A DNA stretch of 64,000 nt from Sinorhizobium fredii (lineage in GTDB: Bacteria; Pseudomonadota; Alphaproteobacteria; Rhizobiales; Rhizobiaceae), in contig NZ_CP024310.1 in assembly GCF_002944405.1 (NCBI RefSeq), forward strand, positions 1,550,001-1,614,000. The letters are read 5' to 3'. Each line of letters opens with the position of its first letter. The stretch's first letter is position 1. Positions 52,192 through 60,283 of the stretch are shown piece by piece. A program made the position numbers and the translations under genes. The notes under the pieces were generated by a model. That model was not told the DNA's origin. It saw nothing but the letters and a program-made list of their open reading frames with translations, and did no database searches.

Positions 52192-53075
52192 CGAACAGGG
52201 TTGCGTTGATCGGTGCCGGAGCCATGGGCGGCGCCATCGGGACGAGGCTCGTCGAAACCAGCAATCAGTTGACGGTCTTCGACCTCGACCGGGCCAAAGT
52301 CCAGGAACTGGTCGACAAGGGGGCACGAGCGGCGGCGAGCGCGGCGGAAGCGGCGGCGGCATCCGATACGGTCATCCTCAGCCTCAACTCGGCGAAGATC
52401 GTCCATATCGCCGTCTTCGGCGAGACCGGCGTCGCCAAGGGCGCCAAAGCCGGAACCCTCATCATCGACATGTCCTCGATCGATCCGGAAGCCACCAAGG
52501 CGCTGGCGGCGGAAGCCGCCGAACACGGCTTGCGCTGGGTCGACAGCCCCCTTTCCGGCGGCGCGCCGAAGGCGCTCGTCGGGCAGCTGACGCTGATGGC
52601 CGGCGGCAGGGAGGAGGACGTGGCGGACGCCCATCAGGTGCTGAAGCACGTCGCCTCCAACTATACCCATATGGGGCCGTCCGGAGCCGGTCAGACCACC
52701 AAGCTGATCAACCAGGTCCTTTGCGGCCTGAATTTCCTCGCCGTCGCCGAGGCGACGCAACTGGCGCTCGACGCGGGCGTCGACGCGGCGAAGATCCCGC
52801 AGGCGCTGAAGGGCGGGAGGGCCGATAGCGCCATCCTGCAGGAATACATGCCGCGCTTCGTCGCCAGGGATTACCGGCGCACCGGCCGGATCGACAACAT
52901 GGTCAAGGATCTGAACGGCGCGCAGGACCTCGCCCGCCGCACCAACACGGCCATGCCGCTCACCGCAACCTGCGCGGAAGTGCACCGGATGCTGACGGCG
53001 GCCGGCCTCGGCGGCGAGGACCAGGCTGCGCTGATGGAATATTTCAGGGGACCCAACAAGGAGATTGTCGAATGA
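52188..53075 (+). CDS. Beta-hydroxyacid dehydrogenase (3-hydroxyisobutyrate dehydrogenase family)
   Basis: The 295-residue enzyme has the N-terminal NAD(P) loop IGAGAMGGAIGTRL (8-21), the substrate motif VDSPLSGGAPKALVGQLTLM near 117-136 and the catalytic Lys in GAGQTTKLINQVLCGLNF near 165-182. The family includes tartronate semialdehyde reductase and 3-hydroxyisobutyrate and 6-phosphogluconate-related dehydrogenases. Start and stop overlap neighbours (ATGA), so it is an integral part of the gluconate operon. The exact hydroxyacid is unknown; a sugar-acid breakdown product is likely. Confidence 0.88.
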   Translation: MTNRVALIGAGAMGGAIGTRLVETSNQLTVFDLDRAKVQELVDKGARAAASAAEAAAASDTVILSLNSAKIVHIAVFGETGVAKGAKAGTLIIDMSSIDPEATKALAAEAAEHGLRWVDSPLSGGAPKALVGQLTLMAGGREEDVADAHQVLKHVASNYTHMGPSGAGQTTKLINQVLCGLNFLAVAEATQLALDAGVDAAKIPQALKGGRADSAILQEYMPRFVARDYRRTGRIDNMVKDLNGAQDLARRTNTAMPLTATCAEVHRMLTAAGLGGEDQAALMEYFRGPNKEIVE

Positions 53076-53404
53076 TCACCCGCTACGCGCTGTTCGAGGG
53101 AAAGGTGAAGGAGGGCGAGACCGATGCCTTCCGGGCCGCGGTGCTGGAAAACATCCTGCCGAAGTGGAAGGCCTTCCCGGGTGCGCTCGACGTGCGCGTC
53201 ACCTTCGCCGAGGCGCGCGACGAAGGGGCGCCGGAGATCCCGATGATCCTGGCGATCAATTATCCGGATCTCGCAACGGTCGAGAAGGCGCTGGCGAGCC
53301 CGGCGCGGGCGGCGGCGAGAGCCGCGACCGAAGAGGTGCTGGCGCGCTTCTTCGAAGGCCGCATCCACCACCACGTCACCCAGGCGAACGAATACCGCCT
53401 TTGA
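53072..53404 (+). CDS. Small dimeric alpha/beta-barrel protein
   Basis: The 110-residue protein is coupled by ATGA to the preceding dehydrogenase gene. The pattern MITRYALFEGKVKEGETDAF, then ENILPKWKAFPGALDVRVTF, and a late FFEGRIHHHVTQANEYRL suggests an EthD/ABM-like ferredoxin-fold dimer. Such proteins often act as mutarotases, isomerases or accessory factors in sugar or aromatic breakdown. The His cluster near 99-101 may be functional. I assign no activity. It ends the gluconate operon. Confidence 0.75.
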   Translation: MITRYALFEGKVKEGETDAFRAAVLENILPKWKAFPGALDVRVTFAEARDEGAPEIPMILAINYPDLATVEKALASPARAAARAATEEVLARFFEGRIHHHVTQANEYRL

Positions 53405-53494
53405 GCGACCCGCGAGCGGCACCCGCCACGTGCCGCTCCGTGCTGGCCTTCCCAGTTGCAGCCTTGATCTCCGGACGCACCAATCAAGGCCAGA

Positions 53495-53562
53495 AAATGA
53501 CGACGGCCGCTGCGCATTATGCTTGAGAGGAAGGTGTGTGCGCAGCGGTCCAGACGTCATTT
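53495..53562. terminator. Inverted repeat between convergent operons
   Basis: AAATGACG...CCGCTGCGCA (53495-53515) pairs imperfectly with TGCGCAGCGG...ACGTCATTT (about 53539-53562). The right arm overlaps the stop codon of the leftward oxidoreductase gene. A possible bidirectional terminator hairpin without a T tract. Confidence 0.35.
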
Positions 53563-54558
53563 CACAGTGACGACGACCTTCCCCTTCGCACGACCCGTGT
53601 CGACATAGTCCAGTGCCTCGTTGGTTCTCTCGAACGGGAAGACCCGGTCCAGCACGGGACGTATGACACCCGCCTCGATCAGGGAAGTGATCTTTCCGAG
53701 CTGCCCGCCGTTCGCTGTCATGAAGAGAAACGAATAGCTGATCCTCCGGCGCTTCGATTGTCTCCTGATGCCAAAGCTCAGCAGGCGCATGACCAGTTGA
53801 AGCAGCCAGCCAGAGCCGTTCTGCGTCGCGAAATCCGGATCGGGTGGACCGGAAATCGAGATCAGCTTCCCGCCCGGCTTCAGCACGCGGAGGGATTTTT
53901 CCAGCGTCTCCTTCTCGAGGCTGTTCAGCACGACGTCGTAGCCCTGCAGCACTCTCTCGAAGTCGTCGTTCTTGTAATCGATCACGACGTCTGCGCCGAG
54001 ACTTTTCACAAGGGCGATATTTGCTGTGCTCGCGGTGGTGGCGACATATGCTCCGAGATGCTTGGCAAGCTGGATCGCGATCGTCCCCACGCCACCCGAG
54101 CCGGCAAGGATCAGGACCTTGTGTCCCTTCTGCACGTTGGCCCGCTCGACCAGCGCCTGCCATGCTGTCAGCGCGACAAGCGGAATGGACGCGGCCTCTT
54201 CCATGGTCAAATTGTTCGGCTTCATTGCTACATCGGCCTCGTCGATGGCGATATACTCTGCGAATGTCCCGATGCGATCCTGGGCCGGACGTGCATAGAC
54301 CGCGTCACCGGCCTTGAATTGCCGGACCTTGGCTCCGACCCGGACTACGATGCCCGCTACATCGTTGCCCAACGCGAGTGGAAGGCGGTAGGGCAGGATG
54401 AGCTTGAACTCTCCGTCCCTAATCTTGTTGTCCAAGGGGTTCACGCCGGCGGCATGAATCTCGACCATGACGTCGTTGTCACGCAACTCCGGCTCGGGAC
54501 CTTCACCGAACCGCAGTGCGCCGCCTTTCGTGTAGCGATCGATGAGGAATGATTTCAT
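53557..54558 (-). CDS. NADP-dependent quinone/alcohol oxidoreductase (MDR family, zinc-free)
   Basis: I use ATG 54558 (333 residues); a longer frame upstream is Pro/Ser-rich noise. The medium-chain fold shows HAAGVNPLDNKIRDGEFKLI near 37-56, ALGNDVAGIVVRVGAKVRQF near 65-84, the nucleotide loop ILAGSGGVGTIAIQLAKHLG near 150-169 and the end GRAKGKVVVTVK. Zinc ligands are absent, as in quinone oxidoreductase-like members. It is 52 bases downstream of the SDR gene and both diverge from an HxlR regulator gene, a common arrangement for electrophile- or aldehyde-responsive genes. Confidence 0.88.
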   Translation of the reverse strand: MKSFLIDRYTKGGALRFGEGPEPELRDNDVMVEIHAAGVNPLDNKIRDGEFKLILPYRLPLALGNDVAGIVVRVGAKVRQFKAGDAVYARPAQDRIGTFAEYIAIDEADVAMKPNNLTMEEAASIPLVALTAWQALVERANVQKGHKVLILAGSGGVGTIAIQLAKHLGAYVATTASTANIALVKSLGADVVIDYKNDDFERVLQGYDVVLNSLEKETLEKSLRVLKPGGKLISISGPPDPDFATQNGSGWLLQLVMRLLSFGIRRQSKRRRISYSFLFMTANGGQLGKITSLIEAGVIRPVLDRVFPFERTNEALDYVDTGRAKGKVVVTVK

Positions 54559-54610
54559 CAGTCTAACTTTCGTTTCTTTAGGTGAGCCGGCAGCGCCAGC
54601 AGTTGAAAGC

Positions 54611-55423
54611 TCAATCGGGAAGTCTGTTGAACTTCCGAAGGCTCTTGTCGACGAAGGACTCGGGCAGGAAGCGGCGCATGAAGCGGACCTGTCCTGCCGC
54701 TTTTCCGGCGGTGTAGCGTCGTTTGGGCGATGCCGCATTAGCGGCCTTTACGACGGCTCTAGCTACCACCTCGGGTTCATCGCCCTTCGCGACGATCTCG
54801 CGCATCAGCCTCTCCGCGCCAGCGCGAGCCTTATCATAGACGGCAAGTGGCCGGTCCGGTCGCGTGATGTTCTCTTCGAAGGACGTGCGGGTCACGCCGG
54901 GCTCGACCAGCACGACGCGGATTCCCTGCGTTCGCACTTCGTGGTCGAGAGACTCCGTATAGCCTTCGATGGCGTGCTTAGTCGATGCGTAGAGTGCGTT
55001 ATAGGGGGCGGGGATCAGGCCGAGTATGGAACTGAGATTGACGATTCGGCCACTGCGCTGCCGCCTCATCAGGGGCAAGACCGCGTTCGTCATGCGCATG
55101 GTCCCGAATACATTCACGTCGAATACGGCCTTCGCCTGTGTCGTCGTGGATTCCTCGGCACCGCCAAGTAGCCCAATCCCGGCATTGTTGACGAGAAGAT
55201 CGATCCGCCCAGCGCGGTTCAGAACCTCGTCGACGACCCGCTCTACGGATGCATCGTCGGTCACGTCGCAAACCAGCATCGTAATGCCATCGGAGGTACC
55301 GGGCATCGGCTTTCGGCTGGTCCCGAAGACATGGTAGCCATCGCGCCGCAGCGCCTGTGCCGTCACCAGCCCGATGCCGGAGGAAGCACCTGTAACCAGG
55401 GCGATGCCGCGTTCTGTCTTCAT
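54611..55423 (-). CDS. Short-chain dehydrogenase/reductase
   Basis: The 270-residue classical SDR has TGASSGIGLVTAQAL (11-25), NNAGIGLLGG near 80, Ser in VNLSSILGLIPAPYNALYA, and YASTKHAIEGY with the active-site Tyr and Lys near 150-154. A C-terminal basic region (RRYTAGKAAGQVRFMRRFLP) is typical of the oxidoreductases paired with HxlR regulators. Transcription runs away from the HxlR gene across an 89-bp gap. Substrate unknown. Confidence 0.88.
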   Translation of the reverse strand: MKTERGIALVTGASSGIGLVTAQALRRDGYHVFGTSRKPMPGTSDGITMLVCDVTDDASVERVVDEVLNRAGRIDLLVNNAGIGLLGGAEESTTTQAKAVFDVNVFGTMRMTNAVLPLMRRQRSGRIVNLSSILGLIPAPYNALYASTKHAIEGYTESLDHEVRTQGIRVVLVEPGVTRTSFEENITRPDRPLAVYDKARAGAERLMREIVAKGDEPEVVARAVVKAANAASPKRRYTAGKAAGQVRFMRRFLPESFVDKSLRKFNRLPD

Positions 55424-55512
55424 CGGTGTCCGCTTTCATTTTGTCATGGAAGATCGATGTGCGATCAGTTACTATCAAATTCGTATCAAGTCACTACTAA
55501 AAAGATATCGAC

Positions 55513-55944
55513 ATGAAGAATTTTTCGGACCAACCTTGTCTGATCGCTCGCAGCCTGGCGCTTGTGGGGGATGCATGGAGCATGCTGATCATGCGCGATG
55601 CCCATGCCGGGCTGACCCGCTTCGATGACTTCCGCAAGAGCCTCGGCATCGCACCGACGATGCTAACGGGGCGGCTTTCGGCACTGACCGACGAGGGGCT
55701 GTTGGAGAAACGCCGCTATTCCGATCGTCCGCCACGGGACGAATATGTGCTGACGGAAGCCGGCCGCGACTTTTTGCCCGTTCTGTTTGCGATCGGCGCC
55801 TGGGGACGCAAGCACCGCGGCGGGGGTGACGTGACTCGTTTCTTCGACGCCGAGACGGGCACGGAGATCGATCCCATTACGATAGACCGCGCGACCGGAG
55901 CTCCGGTCGGAACACGTCCCATTCGCATCGCCGCACCCAAATGA
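55513..55944 (+). CDS. HxlR-family transcriptional regulator
   Basis: The 143-residue regulator begins with the family pattern CLIARSLALVGDAWSMLIMR (residues 9-28). The winged helix follows: RFDDFRKSLGIAPTMLTGRL near 36-55, and YSDRPPRDEYVLTEAGRDFL near 69-88. The family Cys9 near the start may be redox-active, as in QorR/YodB-type members. It diverges from the SDR and quinone-oxidoreductase-like genes and probably represses them. The gap contains TATCAA twice (about 55478-55496), a possible operator. Confidence 0.9.
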   Translation: MKNFSDQPCLIARSLALVGDAWSMLIMRDAHAGLTRFDDFRKSLGIAPTMLTGRLSALTDEGLLEKRRYSDRPPRDEYVLTEAGRDFLPVLFAIGAWGRKHRGGGDVTRFFDAETGTEIDPITIDRATGAPVGTRPIRIAAPK

Positions 55945-56152
55945 GCCGCACCGCAGCAGATGATGCGCCGACCGACAACGCCTATTGAAGGCGCGCTTCC
56001 GGCGCAAAGTTGCCCCTGACGCGCCGTTGTCGAGCTGGCGGCTGCGGGCGAATTAATGCCAAACTGATTGGTCCTGAACCTAGAGCGTGATGCGACAGAA
56101 TATGGCATGCACGAGAGGCTTGCATTCCGTCGAAAATCCGGGTGTAGTTGGA

Positions 56153-56168
56153 TTGGTAACGATAACAT
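56153..56168. promoter_or_regulatory. Second GntR-type operator, at the LacI regulator start
   Basis: TTGGTAACGATAACAT matches the perfect palindrome at 50871-50886 in 13 of 16 bases. It ends 3-9 bases before the candidate start codons of the LacI-family gene, as expected for autorepression. Confidence 0.6.
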
Positions 56169-56176
56169 GGATGTCG

Positions 56177-57193
56177 ATGCACAATATCCGCAAGCCCCCG
56201 ACGATGGCCGACGTGGCCCGGCGAACCGGCGTTTCGCCGATGACCGTTTCGCGCGCCTTCAAGCGTGACAGTTCCGTCAGCCAGGAGACCCGCGAGGCGG
56301 TGCTGCGCGCCGCGGAGGAGCTCGGCTATGTGTTCGACAGCACGGCTTCCAATCTGCGTTCGCAGCGCACCGATTTCATCGCGGTGACGATCCCGTCGAT
56401 CAACAACGCCAACTTCGCCGACACGGTGCGGGCGCTTTCCGACGGGGTCTCGGAAAGAGGCCTGCAGATCCTGCTCGGCTACACCAATTACGACGTCAGT
56501 GAGGAAGAGCGGCTGATCGAGCAGCTGCTGCGGCGCAAGCCCGAAGCGATCGTGGTGACCGGCGGAAAGCATACGCCGCGGGCCCGCAAGCTTCTCTCCA
56601 ATGCCGGCATCCCGGTGATCGAGACCTGGGACCTGCCCGAGGAACCGATCGGCCATGTCGTCGGCTTCTCAAACGCGCTTGCCGTCCGCGAAATGGTCGA
56701 TCATTTCGTCAGCGTCGGCTATCGGAAGATCGCCTTTATCGGCGGCGACGCCGACCGAGACACGCGTGGCACCGATCGCCGCGCAGGCTTCATCGCTGCC
56801 ATGAAGGATCACGGGCTCGAGGCGCCGCGCCTGATTGCCGCCGGCCCGCCGCCGATCTCCATGCGCGAAGGCGCGAACGCCATGGGGCAATTGCTCGAGC
56901 GCTTTCCGGATACCGAGGCGGTAATCTGCGTCTCCGATCTTTCCGCCTTCGGGGCGCTCACCGAATGCCAGCGTCGCGGCATCGCCGTGCCTGACAAGGT
57001 CGCAATCGGCGGATTCGGTGACTACGAGATCGGCGCAATCTCCGTGCCGAGCCTCACCACGATCAACGCCTTTGCCAGCGAGATCGGCGCCAAGACGGCT
57101 GAGCTGATCCTGGATGTGCTCGACGGCAAGCTCGACCGGCCGGGCCGGGTGACGATCCGCCCCGACCTGATCCTGCGCCAGACCAGCCGGTAG
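56177..57193 (+). CDS. LacI-family transcriptional regulator of the gluconate/idonate genes
   Basis: The N-terminal helix-turn-helix MADVARRTGVSPMTVSRAFK and hinge (YVFDSTASNLRSQRT) are followed by a periplasmic-binding-like effector domain (DFIAVTIPSINNANFADTVR; GYRKIAFIGGDADRDTRGTD; VAIGGFGDYEIGAISVPSLT). Starts at 56171, 56177 and 56204 are possible; none has a ribosome site, and I use 56177 (338 residues). The recognition helix and sequence are of the GntR (gluconate) branch, whose operator is ATGTTA-N4-TAACAT. Both matching sites in this window lie at the idonate promoters and at this gene. Gluconate or a ketogluconate is the likely inducer. Confidence 0.88.
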   Translation: MHNIRKPPTMADVARRTGVSPMTVSRAFKRDSSVSQETREAVLRAAEELGYVFDSTASNLRSQRTDFIAVTIPSINNANFADTVRALSDGVSERGLQILLGYTNYDVSEEERLIEQLLRRKPEAIVVTGGKHTPRARKLLSNAGIPVIETWDLPEEPIGHVVGFSNALAVREMVDHFVSVGYRKIAFIGGDADRDTRGTDRRAGFIAAMKDHGLEAPRLIAAGPPPISMREGANAMGQLLERFPDTEAVICVSDLSAFGALTECQRRGIAVPDKVAIGGFGDYEIGAISVPSLTTINAFASEIGAKTAELILDVLDGKLDRPGRVTIRPDLILRQTSR

Positions 57194-57202
57194 CGCACAA
57201 TC

Positions 57203-57300
57203 CTACAGCGCCGTGCGCCTTATCCGACGCACAAAAGACGCTGTAGCACTTTGGATTGCTGGATGTGTCCTCAAATGGCGTACGATTTAAGGGCACATGC
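57203..57300. repeat. Intergenic palindromic repeat with two inverted-repeat arms
   Basis: CTACAGCG (57203-57210) pairs with CGCTGTAG (57239-57246). Downstream, ATGTGTCCTCAAAT (57263-57276) pairs with ATTTAAGGGCACAT (57285-57298) with two mismatches. The structure resembles a repeated intergenic unit found often in Sinorhizobium genomes. It lies between the stops of the LacI and FixK-like genes and may also act as a bidirectional terminator. Confidence 0.5.
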
Positions 57301-57312
57301 AGTCGTCAGGAC

Positions 57313-57957
57313 CTAAAGGCACAAGCGCTCAAGCATGCCATATTCCACGATCTCGATGCCGCGGGCACCGTGTAATTTAATAATGCCCTTGTTCTTCAAT
57401 TTTGTAAGCGAACGCGAAACGGTCTCGATCGTCAACCCGAGGTAATCGGCGATGTCGACACGCGGCATGAACAATTCGAATCGATGCGAAGGACCGGAAC
57501 GCTGCGACATCTCGAGCAAGAAGGCGGCGACCCTTTCGACTGCACTTTGGCGGCCGATGACGAGTTGGTGTTCCTGGGAAGATAGGAAATTCTCCAGCAC
57601 CGCGGGCAAAAGCCCCTGCCAAACATGCGGATTTTTCTGGAGATTGATGCTCTTTACACCGGTGCTGCCGATCGCTTCGGCGGTGGAACGGTGCCGGCAC
57701 TCGTTCTGCAGGCCAAACCAGCTCCCCCCGAAATAGAATGCAAGAATCTGTCGCCGGCCGTTCGCAAGTACACGGTACACGCGGACGGCCCCATATTCGA
57801 CCCGATAGGCTTGGCCGGCAGTCTCCCCGGAAGAGTAAATGCTCTCTCCGTCCAGGAAACTGCTTAGCGGCCGCGATTCCACTTCGCCCTGATCACGAAG
57901 CCTTACGGCGACGCCACTTATTTGCCGCCCCGACGGCGCCAATACCGGACTATGCAT
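57313..57957 (-). CDS. Crp/Fnr-family regulator, FixK-like
   Basis: I use ATG 57957 (GGGAG upstream, 214 residues); the in-frame upstream extension is Arg-rich and unlike the family. A cyclic-nucleotide-binding-like sensor (GESIYSSGETAGQAYRVEYG; RQILAFYFGGSWFGLQ) is followed by the winged helix with recognition segment DIADYLGLTIETVSRSLTKL. That segment is the FixK/FnrN class expected to bind TTGAT-N4-ATCAA. The N-terminal cysteine cluster of oxygen-sensing FNR is absent, so it is probably FixK-type, controlled at expression level. No matching box was noticed close by. It is 141 bases from the next leftward gene start. Confidence 0.88.
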   Translation of the reverse strand: MHSPVLAPSGRQISGVAVRLRDQGEVESRPLSSFLDGESIYSSGETAGQAYRVEYGAVRVYRVLANGRRQILAFYFGGSWFGLQNECRHRSTAEAIGSTGVKSINLQKNPHVWQGLLPAVLENFLSSQEHQLVIGRQSAVERVAAFLLEMSQRSGPSHRFELFMPRVDIADYLGLTIETVSRSLTKLKNKGIIKLHGARGIEIVEYGMLERLCL

Positions 57958-58098
57958 TGTTCCACTCCCAACAATGTGCCCCTGCGCAGGACGACCTCTG
58001 CGAACGGCGAATCTTACTTGTGCTCCGCGAGCGCTGAACCACTGGACACACTGTCCCGGCTTCGGCTCTGACATCGAGGCCAAGGGCCGACCCGGAAC

Positions 58099-58377
58099 TT
58101 AGATGAGACCCTTCGCCAGCCCGAGCGCTTGCTCGATCTCTGCCGCCAGGCTCTCTACCAGGCTCTTGAACTCCGCACGGCGTTCCTCACGAACATGGAA
58201 AGGAAGCTGATCGGTGTGAGCAAGCGCGCTTTCAGCAGCTGCGAAGTCCTCGCACATTCCTCTGAAGCTCTCGTCACGGATCGACAACTCCCTGATCTGC
58301 AGCGAGCGCGCCGGAAATCGGCGCAGTGCCGCTGCCAGGCCGTGTTGGTCGTCGCCTTCCGCCGATCGCCTGATCAT
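58099..58377 (-). CDS. Small conserved-looking cytosolic protein
   Basis: The 92-residue protein begins at ATG 58377. It contains the pattern LRRFPARSLQIRELSIRDES (18-37), FRGMCEDFAAAESALAHTD and REERRAEFKSLVESLAAEIE. It is helical and charged. Similar short proteins occur in rhizobia near genes for low-oxygen response, but I know of no function. It is upstream of the FixK-like gene on the same strand. No membrane or signal segment. Confidence 0.65.
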   Translation of the reverse strand: MIRRSAEGDDQHGLAAALRRFPARSLQIRELSIRDESFRGMCEDFAAAESALAHTDQLPFHVREERRAEFKSLVESLAAEIEQALGLAKGLI

Positions 58378-58525
58378 TTCGCTCCACCCCTCGAGTCCGA
58401 AATGAAATACAACTTTAATTTATCCTCTCAGTATATTGCGCTTTGCCCGGGTAAGGACGTAGAATACAGGAGCTTACAGCGCCGCCGACACAATCATACG
58501 TTGTGAGCGACTTGGGGGGGCGGAC

Positions 58526-60283
58526 ATGGTAATCGCGGGCCACGGTCGCGTCCGGGTCGAACCGAGTACTGCTCTACCCACTGACGCGGAAATTCGTGCA
58601 CAGCTCGATCGAATTCGGCTCAGCGCCGAGTTCGATGCACCGGATCGCGCTCGAAAATTCCTTGCCTATGTCGTCGAGGAAACGGTTGCAGGCCGTTCCG
58701 ACCGCATTAAGGCCTATTCGATAGCAACCGAAGTCTTTGGCCGAGACTCCTCCTTCGACGCTCAGACGGACCCGGCCGTCCGCATCGAAGCTGGCCGTAT
58801 ACGGCGCGCGCTCGAACGCTATTATCTGGTCGCAGGCCGCGACGATTCCATCGTTATCAAGATACCGAAGGGCGCCTATGTGCCGACATTCGAAAGGCAC
58901 GTCGACGCGCATACCGAAACCTCTCTTCGCTCTTCTGCGTTTGCCGGACCGATTTCTTCAATAGAGCCCTCCCGGCAGCCATGGATCCGGGTCGGGATAG
59001 CAGCCATCGCCTTTGCCCTCGGCGGTCTTGCGGCATATGCCCTGCTTCAACCCGGCACTACTACAGGAAATGGCTCGAATACGGCCCGTGTCAGGCCGAA
59101 CATCCCGACATTGGTCGTTCTGCCATTTGAGGATCTCTCCGCGACGCCGCAATCGGCAATGATCACGCGGGGTCTCGCCGACGAGGTCGTCGACAAGATC
59201 GCCCGGTTCAAGGAGATCGTCGTCGTCACTCGTGATAATCCGGATCACCTGCGACAAGCGACCGATGGTCCAGCTTATGCGCTGGAGGGGCGGGTCCGGC
59301 TCGATGGCGACAGGCTGCGGCTGGGGATCAGACTCATGAAGCGTTCCGACGCGTCGGTGGTGTGGGCCAACAATTACGACGAAAGCCTCGAGACGCATAA
59401 GATCATCGACCTGCAGGAGAAAGCCGCCGCTGCTGTGGCGACCGCAGTGGCACAACCATATGGCGTCGTCTTCCAGGCAAACGCCACGCAGTTCACCCAG
59501 TTCGTTCCGGACGACTGGAAAGCCTATGCATGCACGCTCGCCTATTACGGCTATCGCAGCGATCTGAACCCGCAAACGCATGCCTCGGTTCAAGAATGCC
59601 TGGAGCTGGCGACCCGGGAATTCCCCAACTACGCTACGGCCTGGGCGCTTTTGTCGATGACCTACATCGACGAGCTCCGGTTCCGCTATCGTCTCGATCG
59701 GACGTCGCCGGTCTCGCTGGAGCGGGCGATCGAGGCAGCGGTGCGCGCCGTGGAACTCGATCCGCAGGACGTGCGCGCCCTGCAGGCGCAGATGCTCACC
59801 CTCTACTTCCGGGGCGAATTCGATGCTGCCCTGGCCGTCGGAGCTCGCGCCTTTGCCATCAATCCCAACGACACCGAGCTTGCCGGCGAGTACGGTTTTC
59901 GGCTCGCCCTGTCGGGCCAATGGCGGGTCGGCTGCGCGTACCTGTCGCAAACAGTCACGAGAAATCCCGGCCCGGTCGGATATTTCGAGGCAGCCCTGGC
60001 AGTCTGCTCCTATATCGAGGGCGATTACGCGGACGCGGAGCGCTGGGCACGCTTGGCCGACCTTCGTGCCAATCCGATTTATCGGGTCATCTTGCTTGCA
60101 ATTCTTGGGAAACTCGGCAAGACGGACCAGGCACACGAAGAACGAAAATGGCTCGAAGCAAACGTTCCGGGCTTCCTCGACAATATCCGAAAGGAGGTCG
60201 CCTTGCGGATTCGTCGCCCGGAGGACCAGCAGCACTTCATCGAAGGCTTGCGCGAGGCCGGCGTGTCAGTTCCGAGTAACTGA
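58526..60283 (+). CDS. Membrane-anchored TolB-like/TPR protein (adenylate-cyclase-associated architecture)
   Basis: The 585-residue protein starts with a domain of about 120 residues (QLDRIRLSAEFDAPDRARKF, TDPAVRIEAGRIRRALERYY, IKIPKGAYVPTFE) common at the N terminus of rhizobial cyclase-like proteins. One membrane helix follows (VGIAAIAFALGGLAAYALL, near 153-171), then a TolB-like domain (TLVVLPFEDLSATPQSAMIT; ALEGRVRLDGDRLRLGIRLM) and TPR repeats to the end. No nucleotide cyclase domain is present. It may transmit a periplasmic cue to the cytosolic N terminus, like CadC-type regulators. The 3' end overlaps the convergent permease gene by 18 bases. Confidence 0.82.
   Translation: MVIAGHGRVRVEPSTALPTDAEIRAQLDRIRLSAEFDAPDRARKFLAYVVEETVAGRSDRIKAYSIATEVFGRDSSFDAQTDPAVRIEAGRIRRALERYYLVAGRDDSIVIKIPKGAYVPTFERHVDAHTETSLRSSAFAGPISSIEPSRQPWIRVGIAAIAFALGGLAAYALLQPGTTTGNGSNTARVRPNIPTLVVLPFEDLSATPQSAMITRGLADEVVDKIARFKEIVVVTRDNPDHLRQATDGPAYALEGRVRLDGDRLRLGIRLMKRSDASVVWANNYDESLETHKIIDLQEKAAAAVATAVAQPYGVVFQANATQFTQFVPDDWKAYACTLAYYGYRSDLNPQTHASVQECLELATREFPNYATAWALLSMTYIDELRFRYRLDRTSPVSLERAIEAAVRAVELDPQDVRALQAQMLTLYFRGEFDAALAVGARAFAINPNDTELAGEYGFRLALSGQWRVGCAYLSQTVTRNPGPVGYFEAALAVCSYIEGDYADAERWARLADLRANPIYRVILLAILGKLGKTDQAHEERKWLEANVPGFLDNIRKEVALRIRRPEDQQHFIEGLREAGVSVPSN

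Noticed and set aside
52871..54163. 430-codon minus-strand frame across the gluconate operon end
   Set aside because: It crosses two real genes on the other strand and the oxidoreductase in another frame, and has an Arg-rich non-protein composition.
58958..60235. 425-codon minus-strand frame opposite the third TolB/TPR gene
   Set aside because: Antisense shadow; the plus-strand product has a coherent domain order.
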